From the NCBI GenBank assembly GCA_003153355.1, contig PLYH01000002.1, forward strand, positions 267,761-313,109: a stretch of 45,349 nt of DNA. Reading direction: 5' to 3'. Below are positions 33,222-41,375 of this stretch, one piece after another (position 1 is the first letter of the stretch; the number at the start of each line of letters is the position of its first letter). This DNA comes from Candidatus Peregrinibacteria bacterium (GTDB taxonomy: Bacteria > Patescibacteriota > Gracilibacteria > UBA1369). Under the pieces are notes generated by a model. That model searched no databases, was not told the origin of the DNA, and was given only the letters and a program-made list of their open reading frames with translations. Both the position numbers and the translations under genes were made by a program.

Positions 33222-33500
33222 TTATGCTGAAAGCGCCCACGCCTTGAGCGTTTCATAATCACAGTTACCGCAGATAAATTTGTTGCTCTTCGTGTTGTAA
33301 AAAAACGGCACGCCTCCGCATCGGCCCTGGTCGTATTGTTCAAGCAGTTTCGCATTTTCTTCATCGTGCCAGGTTTCCAAATATTGGACCTCAACGTTCA
33401 AATCTTTTTGTAATTGCTCAACCAAAGGTTCCATCTCTTTGCAGTGCACGCACTCGGTTCCCGAAAATTGCAGAAGATGAGAGGTAAGAGTTGGGGACAT
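33222..33500 (-). CDS. Thioredoxin-fold protein (92 aa)
   Basis: Seen: 'LLQFSGTECVHCKEMEPLVE' with a C17-x2-C20 redox pair, 'VQYLETWHDEENAKLLEQYD', and 'GGVPFFYN', where the Pro matches the cis-Pro of thioredoxin folds. A further 'CGNC' lies near the end, so four Cys are paired in two CxxC motifs, unusual for a plain thioredoxin. It sits between lplB and lipA in the lipoylation/PDH operon, so a role in lipoate or iron-sulfur chemistry is conceivable but unproven. Confidence 0.78.
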   Translation of the reverse strand: MSPTLTSHLLQFSGTECVHCKEMEPLVEQLQKDLNVEVQYLETWHDEENAKLLEQYDQGRCGGVPFFYNTKSNKFICGNCDYETLKAWALSA

Positions 33501-33571
33501 AAAAATAACTATGAATATATTGGATTGCCATCGTACACGATTTCAATCGAAATGAAAATATCATAAGGCCA

Positions 33572-33871
33572 TCAAGCGCTCTCCTTGGCCATCAGAATCG
33601 CCTGGGCAATATCCAACGGCGCTACGCCGATAAATTTCGCTCCGCGAGCATCCAAGACTTTCTGGATCGGATGCATGTAGGTATCTTCATCCGCATTCAA
33701 AGGCAAACCCACTAGCGCTTTTTCCACTTCCGGCAAAACGTCTTCAGGGTGCAGGAAAAAATCTCCGGTTAAACTGATGCTCTGAATAACCAGATCTTCG
33801 TCCATATTTTCTATCTCCATTTTTACGCGGAGCAGCTTCCCTCCGGCGACTTTTAAGGTTGCTTGATACAT
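33572..33871 (-). CDS. lplB: Lipoate-protein ligase accessory subunit (LplB-like, stand-alone C-terminal domain)
   Basis: 99 residues. Resembles the C-terminal accessory domain of bacterial lipoate-protein ligase A, which in some archaea (Thermoplasma) is a separate protein, LplB, needed for lipoate adenylation. Seen: 'KVAGGKLLRVKMEIEN' (the typical GGK-L-x-R motif), 'IQSISLTGDFFLHPED' and 'AQAILMA'. It is the first gene of the minus-strand lipoylation/PDH operon, and the catalytic partner lies directly divergent at 33913. Together they make a complete ligase. Confidence 0.8.
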   Translation of the reverse strand: MYQATLKVAGGKLLRVKMEIENMDEDLVIQSISLTGDFFLHPEDVLPEVEKALVGLPLNADEDTYMHPIQKVLDARGAKFIGVAPLDIAQAILMAKESA

Positions 33872-33887
33872 AACGTTCCCATATTAT
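33859..33887 (+). promoter_or_regulatory. Possible lplA promoter in the lplB-lplA divergent gap
   Basis: TTGCTT (33859-33864), 17 bases, TATTAT (33882-33887), ending 25 bases before the lplA ATG. The -35 lies within the start of lplB. The same AT-rich block would serve transcription in the other direction only at an unusually short distance, so the lplB promoter is unresolved. Confidence 0.4.
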
Positions 33888-33912
33888 CTGTTCGTCATTT
33901 TTACGCAAGCAG

Positions 33913-34716
33913 ATGGAAAATCCGACAGACCAGCAGTGGCGTATCATTCCGCTTCAAATTCACGACGCTTTCATGAACATGGCGCTCGACGAAGCGTGCA
34001 GTGAAGAAGTCGCCGCAGGCAAAGTTCCTCCGACCATCAGATTTTATCGCTGGCAGCCAAGTGCGGTTTCCATCGGATATTTTCAGAGCCTGAACGACGA
34101 AGTCGCAACGGGCAAATGCAAAGAAGCGGGGGTTGATGTTGTCCGCAGAAGAACCGGAGGCGGAGCCGTTTTCCATGATTACGAAGGCGAAATCACCTAC
34201 AGCGTCATCGCTCCTGAAAATATTTTCCCTAAAGGAATCACCGAATCCTATCACGAAATTTGCGGCTGGATTATTCAAAGCCTGCAGCTTCTAGGAGTGC
34301 CGACGGAATTCAAACCCATAAATGACATTATCCTTGCGCCGAACGCACAAAGTCCCGACGGTACAAATGTCGGCGGCAAAAAAATTTCCGGAAATGCGCA
34401 AACCCGCCGCAACGGAATCCTTCTGCAGCACGGAACAATTTTATACCAGGTCGATGTTCCAAAAATGTTTTCGCTGCTCAAAGTAGGCCAGGAAAAAATC
34501 TCCGACAAAATGATCAAAGCGGTTGAAGAAAGGGTCTGTTCGATCAAATTACTCAAGCCCGAAGTCACGATGGAACAGCTTTACCAAGGGCTTTTTCAAG
34601 GTTTTACTCAAAACAAAAAACACTCTATTGGTGATTGGACTCCGCAAGAAATCCAACGCGCGCAGGAACTCATCAAGTCGCGCTACGGCACTCCGGCCTG
34701 GAACGAACTCCGCTAA
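33913..34716 (+). CDS. lplA: Lipoate-protein ligase A catalytic subunit
   Basis: 267 residues, a BPL/LplA/LipB-family catalytic domain. It activates lipoate with ATP and attaches it to the lipoyl-domain lysine; octanoyl transfer of the LipM type is an alternative. Seen: 'NMALDEACSEEVAAGKVPPT', 'YFQSLNDEV', the lipoate-binding 'RRRTGGGAVFHD', 'NDIILAPN' and 'GGKKISGNAQTRRNGILLQH' with the expected catalytic Lys157. It lacks the C-terminal accessory domain of E. coli LplA, which is supplied by the divergent lplB, 41 bases away. No lipB gene is in the window. Confidence 0.9.
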   Translation: MENPTDQQWRIIPLQIHDAFMNMALDEACSEEVAAGKVPPTIRFYRWQPSAVSIGYFQSLNDEVATGKCKEAGVDVVRRRTGGGAVFHDYEGEITYSVIAPENIFPKGITESYHEICGWIIQSLQLLGVPTEFKPINDIILAPNAQSPDGTNVGGKKISGNAQTRRNGILLQHGTILYQVDVPKMFSLLKVGQEKISDKMIKAVEERVCSIKLLKPEVTMEQLYQGLFQGFTQNKKHSIGDWTPQEIQRAQELIKSRYGTPAWNELR

Positions 34717-34732
34717 GTATCCTGCGGGAAAG

Positions 34733-34761
34733 TTGACTGAATGCCATATTTGTGGTATTAT
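34733..34761 (+). promoter_or_regulatory. Promoter of the L,D-transpeptidase gene
   Basis: TTGACT (34733-34738), 17 bases, TATTAT (34756-34761) preceded by TGG. The -10 ends 30 bases before the ATG at 34792; the in-frame ATG at 34741 lies inside the spacer and is rejected. Confidence 0.75.
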
Positions 34762-34791
34762 TTCATGATAATAAAACTAAAACAAACTCCT

Positions 34792-35871
34792 ATGAAAAAA
34801 CAAAATTTCATTTTAAAAATTCTTATCGTCACCATGCTGCTGCCGGCAACTGTTGTTGCTCAATCTTTGCCAGCCGGTAATCAGCAAACTCTTCCACAGA
34901 CGCAAACGCAGTCTTTAAGCCAACAAACCGCTTTCACCCAAACGGCCGCTGCACCGACCCCGTGTACTTTTGCAACAGTCGGCAAACCGAACTTCCAGGG
35001 AAAATTTCTCGCCATTAAAAAACCGAGCAACATTCAGCCCGGCCAGATTTTTACCATGCAGGTCTTTATGGAAAACACCGGCAATGTTCCATGGTTTTCC
35101 GAAAACAGCGGATGCAACAGCATGACCGTCGTCCATTTGGGAACGGAAAATGACCGTGACCGTGCGAGCCCTTTTTACACGACCGCCGCAAATCCAGATC
35201 CTTCCATCATGAACACCTGGCTCGGAGCTTCCCATATCAAAATGGATAACAAACGCGTAAGCCCGTTGCAAACGGCTTCGTTCACGATCACTGCACAAGC
35301 TCCAGCGGATCCCGGCATCTACCGCGAATTCTATGCGCCGGTTGCCGAAGGCGTGGGTTGGATGGACGGTGACGCACTTTTTTCCCAGGATATTAACGTT
35401 GGAAACGCTTCACTCGATCCGAGCACTGCTGAATACATGACCTATATTGAAAAAAGCGCCAACCTTTCAACGCTCAAACTCGACGGCGGGAAAAATATCA
35501 TTGTAAGTCTTTCGCAACAGCGCATGTATGTAAAAATCGGCGACACCATCATCCGCACTTTTCCCGTAAGCACAGGCGCGCCAATGCACCCGACACCGGT
35601 TGGCAGTTACAATATCATTCTTAAACAAACCGTCCGGGTGGCTGTATCAACACCGCACTACATCATGCCGCTCTTCCAGGAGTTTAAAAACGGCGGCTAT
35701 GGAATTCACGCACTGCCAAGCCTCGGCAATGACCATGGTATTTTCTGGCGTGAAGCGCTCAATCACATCGGCAGCCCGAAAAGCCACGGATGCATTCGTC
35801 TGCTGCCCGATGACGCCGTCTTCGTATGGAACTTCACCGATGTCGGAACACCGATGTCCGTCCGTTGGTAA
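34792..35871 (+). CDS. Exported L,D-transpeptidase (YkuD) with Ig-like domain
   Basis: 359 residues from the ATG at 34792. It forms 3-3 cross-links in peptidoglycan or attaches wall proteins. Seen: a signal peptide 'ILKILIVTMLLPATVVAQS'; a Gln/Thr-rich linker; a NBR1-like Ig domain (about 55-200; 'TMQVFMENTGNVPWF' and 'DPGIYREFYAPVAEGVGWMD'); and the YkuD catalytic domain (about 225-359) with 'VSLSQQRMYVKIGDTIIRTF', 'STGAPMHPTPVGSY' and active site 'SPKSHGCIRLLP' (H332, C334). The Ig-plus-YkuD design is my reading; wall binding by the Ig part is an inference. It follows lplA but has its own strong promoter. Confidence 0.92.
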   Translation: MKKQNFILKILIVTMLLPATVVAQSLPAGNQQTLPQTQTQSLSQQTAFTQTAAAPTPCTFATVGKPNFQGKFLAIKKPSNIQPGQIFTMQVFMENTGNVPWFSENSGCNSMTVVHLGTENDRDRASPFYTTAANPDPSIMNTWLGASHIKMDNKRVSPLQTASFTITAQAPADPGIYREFYAPVAEGVGWMDGDALFSQDINVGNASLDPSTAEYMTYIEKSANLSTLKLDGGKNIIVSLSQQRMYVKIGDTIIRTFPVSTGAPMHPTPVGSYNIILKQTVRVAVSTPHYIMPLFQEFKNGGYGIHALPSLGNDHGIFWREALNHIGSPKSHGCIRLLPDDAVFVWNFTDVGTPMSVRW

Positions 35872-35881
35872 AATTTGATTT

Positions 35882-36160
35882 TTAGGCTTTGCGCTTTTTA
35901 TCCGGTTTTTTAGGAGAAACGTTCTTTTGTTGATCGCTTGCAAGTCCGGTGAGTTCAGTCCCCAAAAGAGCCGCAAGCTCCGGATCCTCTTCCCACATCA
36001 AGCGGGCTTCTTCCTGAAGATCTTCAGGCGAAGGTCCATCAAGGTATTTCAGCGAAGTCGCTGATTTTTGAGGCGTTGGTACACGAATTTCTCCGCGATC
36101 AGGATTTTCAGTTTTTCGTTCTGCTTTACCCATGATGATAAATTGAACTGAACCGGTCAA
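35882..36160 (-). CDS. Small charged hypothetical protein (92 aa)
   Basis: Unrecognised. Mostly polar with a basic, Lys/Pro-rich, probably disordered tail ('KNVSPKKPDKKRKA') and one acidic helical segment in the middle ('PEDLQEEARLMWEEDPELAA'). It starts 12 bases after the stop of the 277-residue gene upstream and is probably co-transcribed with it. It faces the L,D-transpeptidase gene across ten bases. Confidence 0.6.
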   Translation of the reverse strand: MTGSVQFIIMGKAERKTENPDRGEIRVPTPQKSATSLKYLDGPSPEDLQEEARLMWEEDPELAALLGTELTGLASDQQKNVSPKKPDKKRKA

Positions 36161-36172
36161 AAAATCAAATGT

Positions 36173-37006
36173 TTATAAGCGGGTTCCTTTTTTAGTATTT
36201 CCGACCGGAATTTTTTGCCATGTTTCAAGAACCGCTTTTAATCTTGCAGGCATTGGACCACCCTGAAGCATTCTCAACATAGAATAAACTCTCGCATCAT
36301 CAAGACGTGAAAGATACTGTTTTGAAGGCCAGATTTTCAAAAGTATTTCGCCGACCGCATTGAAAAAAGGCATATCTTCTTCACGTTTTTGATCGCCGAA
36401 ATCTTCTCTTGATGCTTCAAAAAGAAGCTTCACCGCTTCATCAATACTGATTCCTTTTTCCATGGCATTCAGGTCTTGTTCAATGCGGATGAAAATTTGA
36501 GAAATGCGTACTTTATTACTTTCTTGAACAATATCGGTCAGGCCTTTTACAACAGTGTGATCAACCTCAGTACGTTTGCCGTTCACGATGCCCGGCAACT
36601 TCTGATGAGGATAACGCTGAATGAGCCCGTCAACCTTCGGATGGTTTGGACCGGAGGATTTTGCACGATGCTTCGTTTTTTTAACACCGGGCCTTGTGGC
36701 GCTCGTCTTGAGACCTTTCCCATTTTGATGCGAACCGCGCAGACCGTTTTTGCGCGCATTGCTAAAATTAAGCTTTAACACATCCGCAATATTATCTTGA
36801 ACGTTTTCTGCTGTTTCGCCGCGGACATTTGCAACTGCTGGAGCAATACCTGTTGCGGAAATTTCTGCTGTATTTTCCAAAGCCGCTTCAGCGCCGTTCT
36901 TCAAGGCAACTTGATGTTTGCCGCTTACCGGTGGCTTTTGACGGGAAGCAAGTTGAATAACATTTTCCCCTTCTCCAAGGGGGCCCGGTTTAGTAGAATC
37001 TCCCAT
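36173..37006 (-). CDS. Hypothetical protein with disordered N-terminal half (277 aa)
   Basis: Unrecognised. The first 130 residues are low in hydrophobics and rich in Asn, Gly, Lys and Ala, probably disordered ('SARKNGLRGSHQNGKGLKTS'). The C-terminal half looks folded and helical: 'VRISQIFIRIEQDLNAMEKG', 'DEAVKLLFEASREDFGDQ', 'FFNAVGEILLKIWPSKQYL'. No signal peptide. It is divergent from uvrD with its own promoter and heads a two-gene unit with the 92-residue gene. Confidence 0.62.
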   Translation of the reverse strand: MGDSTKPGPLGEGENVIQLASRQKPPVSGKHQVALKNGAEAALENTAEISATGIAPAVANVRGETAENVQDNIADVLKLNFSNARKNGLRGSHQNGKGLKTSATRPGVKKTKHRAKSSGPNHPKVDGLIQRYPHQKLPGIVNGKRTEVDHTVVKGLTDIVQESNKVRISQIFIRIEQDLNAMEKGISIDEAVKLLFEASREDFGDQKREEDMPFFNAVGEILLKIWPSKQYLSRLDDARVYSMLRMLQGGPMPARLKAVLETWQKIPVGNTKKGTRL

Positions 37007-37021
37007 ACAGGATAATTAATA

Positions 37022-37050
37022 TTGTTAAAGTAAGGAGGTTAAGATATAAT
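37022..37050 (+). promoter_or_regulatory. Promoter candidate of uvrD/pcrA
   Basis: TTGTTA (37022-37027), 17 bases, TATAAT (37045-37050). The start codon is 58 bases further, longer than for other promoters here. It overlaps the divergent promoter at 37043-37070, so the two genes may compete for polymerase. Confidence 0.5.
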
Positions 37051-37070
37051 ATTTTGCCCATATCTGTCAA
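37043..37070 (-). promoter_or_regulatory. Promoter of the 277-aa hypothetical gene
   Basis: On the minus strand a perfect TTGACA (37070-37065), 16 bases, TATATC (37048-37043), 36 bases before the ATG at 37006. Confidence 0.55.
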
Positions 37071-37108
37071 GAAGTATTTTCATGAAAACTTCATAACCAA
37101 GCGCATCA

Positions 37109-39331
37109 GTGTCAGACCTTTTTCAAAATTTAAACCCAAAACAGCAGGAGGCGGTGGTGGCAACCCACGGCCCCTTGCTTGTGCTTGCGGGTGCCGGATC
37201 AGGAAAAACAAAGGCGCTCACGCATCGCATCGCTTATATGATCCAGGAAAAAAATGTTAATCCCTGGAATATTTTAGCCGTGACCTTCACCAACAAAGCC
37301 GCTCAGGAAATGAAAGGCCGCGTTATCAAACTTCTCAACAAAGAAGACGAAGCCGATCTCCCGGCACTTGGAACTTTCCACGCCACCTGTGCACGCATCC
37401 TGCGCAAAAACATTCACCTGCTTGGGTACGAAAACTCCTTCACCATTTACGACACCGCTGATCAGCAAATCCTGGTCAAACAGATTTTGAAAAATTTGAA
37501 CATCGACGAAAAGCAGACCAACCCGCGCGCCATTCTTCATTATATTTCCGGTGCCAAGAACGAACTCATCGGTCCGGAACAGTACCATCAGTATGCCAAC
37601 AATTTTTTCACCGAACGCGTGGCCGAAGTCTACGAAAAATATCAGCAGACGCTTCAGAAAAACAGCGCGCTCGACTTTGACGACATCATCATGAAAACCG
37701 TTGAGCTCTTCCGTAAGCATAAAAACGTGCTCGACCAGTACCAGGAAAAATTCCAGTTTATTTCCGTGGATGAGTATCAGGACACGAATCATGCGCAATA
37801 TGTGCTCACCAATTTACTCGCGGAAAAATATCGTAACCTCTGCGTGATCGGTGATTCGGATCAGAGTATTTACCGTTTCCGGGGCGCCAACATTACGAAC
37901 ATTTTGAATTTTGAAAAAGATTATCCGGATGCAAAAACAATTTTGCTGGAACAAAACTATCGTTCCACGCAAAACATTCTCGATGCCGCGCACAATATCA
38001 TCGTCAAAAACGCCAAGCGCAAAGACAAAAAATTATGGACGCAGCGCGAAGGCGGTGAAAAAATAACTCTGCGCCCCATGGAAAACGAACGCCAGGAAGG
38101 CGAATTCATTGCCCAGGAAATCCTCGAAAAACTTAAGGCTCACGAAACTCCCGACTACCGCGATTTTGTTATTTTATACCGCACCAACGCCCAGTCGCGC
38201 GTGCTTGAAGAAGTTTTTCTCAGATATGGCATTCCCTATAAAATCGTCGGAGGCATCCGCTTTTACGAACGTAAGGAAATCAAGGATCTGGTGTCCTATT
38301 TACGGCTTGTGCATAACCCGAACGACTCAGTGAGTTTGCTCAGAATCATCAATACTCCGGCCAGAAAAATCGGCGCAAAGACCATTGAGGTACTTCAGCA
38401 ATATTCCATTCAAAACGGCACATCGATCTTCCAGACCATGGAAAGTTTGCTGGCAGCCACCGAAGCTGAAGCCAAAAAGCACGACACTACGTCCATGCCT
38501 CCCGACATCGACTTAGCCGGAACCAAAATCGAAGCCATCAAAAAATTTGTCGAACTGATTCACAAACTCCAGAAAGCGAACAAGGAATTTCCAGCTTCCG
38601 GAGTCATTAAACACGTTCTTGAATATACGGGCTACAAACAAATGGTCGACGACAACACGGCCGAAGGCGACGCGCGCGTTGAAAATATTTATGAACTTGT
38701 GGGCGTTGCGTCCAAATATAACAATCTCGAATCAGGCCAGTCCCTGAGTATTTTTCTGGAAGAAATTTCGCTCATCGCAGATATCGATACGCTTGCCATC
38801 CAGGACAATGCTGTGACTTTCATGACCGTTCATTCCTCCAAAGGTTTGGAGTTTCCGGTAGTGTTCCTCGCAGGTTTGGAAGAAGGTATTTTTCCGCATT
38901 CACGCAGCCTTCTTGAGCGCGAAGAGCTGGAGGAAGAGCGCCGTCTTATGTACGTGGCCATTACCAGGGCCAAAGACAAACTGTATATGACGCACGCCAA
39001 AAGCCGCATGCTCTACGGAGAAGTCCAGACCAGCGCCCCGTCGCAATTTTTGATCGACATTCCAGTAGAGTTGATTGACCAGCCGGAACCCAAGCAAAAA
39101 TACCGCTCGCTCAGTGCCGGCGAAATCGGACGCAGTCCCATCCCAACGGAAAATGTCGACCTTAATCTTACGCCGGACTTTTCAGACGGCGACAAAGTTT
39201 TCCATCAATCATTTGGCGACGGCGTAGTCGTTTCCGTCAAAGGCGGAGTAGCCACCGTATGCTTTAAAAATCCCAAGTACGGCATTAAAAAACTCGCCCT
39301 TTCCATCGCACCTCTCAAAAAAGTTGAGTAA
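37109..39331 (+). CDS. pcrA: UvrD/PcrA-type superfamily 1 DNA helicase
   Basis: 740 residues, normal for UvrD/PcrA 3'-5' helicases in nucleotide excision repair, mismatch repair and removal of RecA or stalled polymerase. Seen: Q-motif 'LNPKQQEAV', Walker A 'AGAGSGKTKAL' (residue 27 on), 'VTFTNKAAQEMKGR', 'SVDEYQDTNHAQY', 'GDSDQSIYRFRGANITN', 'EQNYRSTQNIL', 'TVHSSKGLEFPVVF' and 'LMYVAITRAKDKLYM'. The last 45 residues ('GDKVFHQSFGDGVVVSVKGG') match the PcrA/UvrD Tudor-like domain that contacts RNA polymerase. The start is GTG at 37109, because an in-frame TAA lies just upstream and the Q-motif begins at residue 8. Confidence 0.95.
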   Translation: MSDLFQNLNPKQQEAVVATHGPLLVLAGAGSGKTKALTHRIAYMIQEKNVNPWNILAVTFTNKAAQEMKGRVIKLLNKEDEADLPALGTFHATCARILRKNIHLLGYENSFTIYDTADQQILVKQILKNLNIDEKQTNPRAILHYISGAKNELIGPEQYHQYANNFFTERVAEVYEKYQQTLQKNSALDFDDIIMKTVELFRKHKNVLDQYQEKFQFISVDEYQDTNHAQYVLTNLLAEKYRNLCVIGDSDQSIYRFRGANITNILNFEKDYPDAKTILLEQNYRSTQNILDAAHNIIVKNAKRKDKKLWTQREGGEKITLRPMENERQEGEFIAQEILEKLKAHETPDYRDFVILYRTNAQSRVLEEVFLRYGIPYKIVGGIRFYERKEIKDLVSYLRLVHNPNDSVSLLRIINTPARKIGAKTIEVLQQYSIQNGTSIFQTMESLLAATEAEAKKHDTTSMPPDIDLAGTKIEAIKKFVELIHKLQKANKEFPASGVIKHVLEYTGYKQMVDDNTAEGDARVENIYELVGVASKYNNLESGQSLSIFLEEISLIADIDTLAIQDNAVTFMTVHSSKGLEFPVVFLAGLEEGIFPHSRSLLEREELEEERRLMYVAITRAKDKLYMTHAKSRMLYGEVQTSAPSQFLIDIPVELIDQPEPKQKYRSLSAGEIGRSPIPTENVDLNLTPDFSDGDKVFHQSFGDGVVVSVKGGVATVCFKNPKYGIKKLALSIAPLKKVE

Positions 39332-39341
39332 CCCCCATTTC

Positions 39342-39749
39342 ATGTTGTCTGAAAAAAACGAAAGAAAATTACAGGAATTTGAGAGCGAAGATCTCATCAT
39401 GGATGCTCATCTTCCCGAAGGAATCAAATCAGCTTTGCTTGCTGTTTTGCACGATCAGAGAATAGCCGCAAGCCTCACGCTTGAGGGCCAATTACCTGAT
39501 CTGTCCGGGACAGGGATGTTGGTAAAAACCATCGAATTTGATATGGAACCGATAACGCAAGAAGTGCGTGATATTTTGGAAGAAAAAGGATTCACCATGC
39601 CGGACGATGTGAAAGAACCTGAAAAATGTTATCTCCATTTCGTCAGTAAAAGCGAAGAGGTCCTGTTCATGCTCAGTCAGGCTTTCGAGAAAAAAAACTT
39701 CGATCTCATCCAAAAAATTACGCATGGACTGATCTACCCTGTGCATTAA
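39342..39749 (+). CDS. Hypothetical protein (135 aa)
   Basis: Unrecognised. A small acidic alpha/beta-looking protein without signal or membrane segment; segments include 'LPEGIKSALLAVLHDQRIAA', 'MLVKTIEFDMEPITQEVRDI' and 'CYLHFVSKSEEVLFMLSQAF'. The ATG at 39342 is ten bases after the pcrA stop, so it is likely co-transcribed. A TTG at 39324 in the same frame is less likely because it overlaps pcrA. The 3' end overlaps the convergent lipoprotein gene by four bases. Confidence 0.65.
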   Translation: MLSEKNERKLQEFESEDLIMDAHLPEGIKSALLAVLHDQRIAASLTLEGQLPDLSGTGMLVKTIEFDMEPITQEVRDILEEKGFTMPDDVKEPEKCYLHFVSKSEEVLFMLSQAFEKKNFDLIQKITHGLIYPVH

Positions 39750-40282
39750 TTATAATAAAGTCCGTGAAAGAGAGTACCAGGGCACGGGTATGCAGGAGTA
39801 TAAATATCGGAATTGAGGCAACGCGGCGGAGTCAAATTATGAAACAGCCTGCCGTTTGAAGGTGTCTGATAAAAATTCGGCTGAACATATCTCGTTTCAT
39901 AAAGAGGCTGAATCGTCATGGAAACATAATAGGCACGGCCTTGAGAACTTGAATCCGAGCTTGAATTTGAAGTTGCCGCAGGCATGGCCCCGGCGTTTCC
40001 AGAGGTTGTATTTTTCGCAGTCGTTGGACTCTGGTTTGTTGCCGAATCATTTGAAGGAACGACCGCATAACTTTCAGAACTCTCGGGTTGATAGACGGAA
40101 GCAACCGGACTTTGGCTTAAATTATAGTGGTAAATCGGCGGCGCATAAGTAACGGCCACAGTTTCTTCGGAAGAAACTTGCTGGGTTTGAACGGTCTGCG
40201 CGTTTTTATCGGGGCCGCATCCGCTAAGCACTATTGCCAGTATTCCTGCGCCGGCAAAAAAACGTAAAAACTTTTTCATCAT
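39746..40282 (-). CDS. Putative lipoprotein, Ser/Thr/Asn-rich (178 aa)
   Basis: Seen: a signal peptide 'FFAGAGILAIVLSGC' with a good lipobox LSGC, then a low-complexity Ser/Thr/Gln/Asn stretch, probably extended on the surface, and a Tyr/Pro-rich C-terminus with 'YYVSMTIQPLYETRYVQPNF' and two Cys. Family not recognised. ATG codons at 40282 and 40279 are both possible starts. Last gene of a three-gene minus-strand unit with the zinc ribbon and membrane proteins upstream. Confidence 0.7.
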   Translation of the reverse strand: MMKKFLRFFAGAGILAIVLSGCGPDKNAQTVQTQQVSSEETVAVTYAPPIYHYNLSQSPVASVYQPESSESYAVVPSNDSATNQSPTTAKNTTSGNAGAMPAATSNSSSDSSSQGRAYYVSMTIQPLYETRYVQPNFYQTPSNGRLFHNLTPPRCLNSDIYTPAYPCPGTLFHGLYYN

Positions 40283-40302
40283 CTGGAAAATTAAAAATTA
40301 CA

Positions 40303-40560
40303 TCACAATTTATCAGCATCCATAGCTTTCTTTTCGGCTTCGCTGATCACCGGAGGCGCCTGATCGCTTTCAGCAACCCGGTAAAAGTTCTTGATGCTCT
40401 TCATCGTTCCAAAAGCCACATTTTTCGTTTTGCAAATATTGCAGGTGTAAACGAATTTTTTCCCGACGGGTGTGGTTTCAACAATTTTCCTGCAATCCTT
40501 GCAATAAAATACAAGGTCTATTGGAAGCTTATTATCGACAAAAATTCTTCCTGGTATCAT
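40303..40560 (-). CDS. Small zinc-ribbon protein (85 aa)
   Basis: Seen: two CxxC knuckles, C20-x2-C23 ('FYCKDCRKIV') and C40-x2-C43 ('VYTCNICKTKNV'), spaced as in zinc ribbons, then 'FGTMKSIKNFYRV' and an acidic tail. The exact family is not recognised; nucleic acid or protein binding are both possible. The gene starts 11 bases after the membrane protein gene stop, so one operon. Confidence 0.7.
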   Translation of the reverse strand: MIPGRIFVDNKLPIDLVFYCKDCRKIVETTPVGKKFVYTCNICKTKNVAFGTMKSIKNFYRVAESDQAPPVISEAEKKAMDADKL

Positions 40561-40571
40561 AAAAAATTATA

Positions 40572-41318
40572 CTAAAGGTCCATACGGTAAGGTTGTACTT
40601 TGCGGTCTGATTCAACGGGTTGAGAAGATCGTTGACCAACTAACGCAGGTTGAGATTCATGTCCATCAGGCTGAGGTGCAATATCCATAGAAGGTTGTTG
40701 CTGCTTTTCAACTGGTATTGGAGGCACTTGCGGCTGCATCGTGCGTAAATTTTCACGGGGTTTGCGTTCAATCATCGGATGAACCACCTTGGCTGCAGCA
40801 ACAGGTTGTTGTTGAACCTGCTGGACCGGCTGTTCGCGCGTTTCTTTTTCAAAAGTTTTGACTGCAGCCTTGCCGCGACCTTCCAAATATCCGCCGATTG
40901 TTAAAAATGCGGCTGCTGCATAAGCGGTAAACATTCCGAAACCTGATTGCTTGAGGGTAATATTCACGCCGAATGCCGGATGAAAATACACTGACCCCAC
41001 CAGAAAAAGCAGATAGAAAGAAAAAATTCCCGACCACAAATGAAGCTTGGAAGTCTTCATCTTAAAAACCGGGAGCTTTTTGTCCAGATAGTCCATAACC
41101 ATCACAACAAGCGAAAAAGACGCAATGACCAAAAAAGTAAATCCCGCAAGATACATCGGGCCTGTCAGTCCGCTGAAAGTGTCGCCGGTATGAAATGAAT
41201 CCAGATCCTGATACCAAGGTAAGAACAGACTGATCACCATTAAAATCGTCCCCATCCCCACAAGCTTTTTCTCAAAAGGGAGTTGGGCAATGATTTCAGT
41301 AATTCGCGGATTTGGCAT
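40572..41318 (-). CDS. Integral membrane protein with Pro/Gln-rich tail (248 aa)
   Basis: Unrecognised. Four predicted membrane segments: 'LVGMGTILMVISLFLPWY', 'GPMYLAGFTFLVIASFSLVV', 'LHLWSGIFSFYLLFLVGSVY' and 'MFTAYAAAAFLTIGGYLEG'. The remaining 95 residues are a Pro/Gln/Val-rich cytoplasmic or surface tail. First gene of the unit 41318-39746, with a clear promoter whose -35 overlaps a palindrome. Confidence 0.72.
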   Translation of the reverse strand: MPNPRITEIIAQLPFEKKLVGMGTILMVISLFLPWYQDLDSFHTGDTFSGLTGPMYLAGFTFLVIASFSLVVMVMDYLDKKLPVFKMKTSKLHLWSGIFSFYLLFLVGSVYFHPAFGVNITLKQSGFGMFTAYAAAAFLTIGGYLEGRGKAAVKTFEKETREQPVQQVQQQPVAAAKVVHPMIERKPRENLRTMQPQVPPIPVEKQQQPSMDIAPQPDGHESQPALVGQRSSQPVESDRKVQPYRMDL

Positions 41319-41345
41319 AGAAAATTTCTTAAAAAACCTAAGCTC

Positions 41346-41375
41346 ACTATAGAGCAGGAATTGGCTTTTTGTAAA
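41346..41375 (-). promoter_or_regulatory. Promoter of the membrane protein/zinc ribbon/lipoprotein unit
   Basis: On the minus strand TTTACA (41375-41370), 18 bases, TATAGT (41351-41346), ending 27 bases before the ATG at 41318. Confidence 0.7.

Noticed and set aside
37032-37040. Strong Shine-Dalgarno-like AAGGAGGTT on the plus strand
   Set aside because: No start codon follows at a suitable distance, and it lies in the promoter spacer of pcrA; probably chance.
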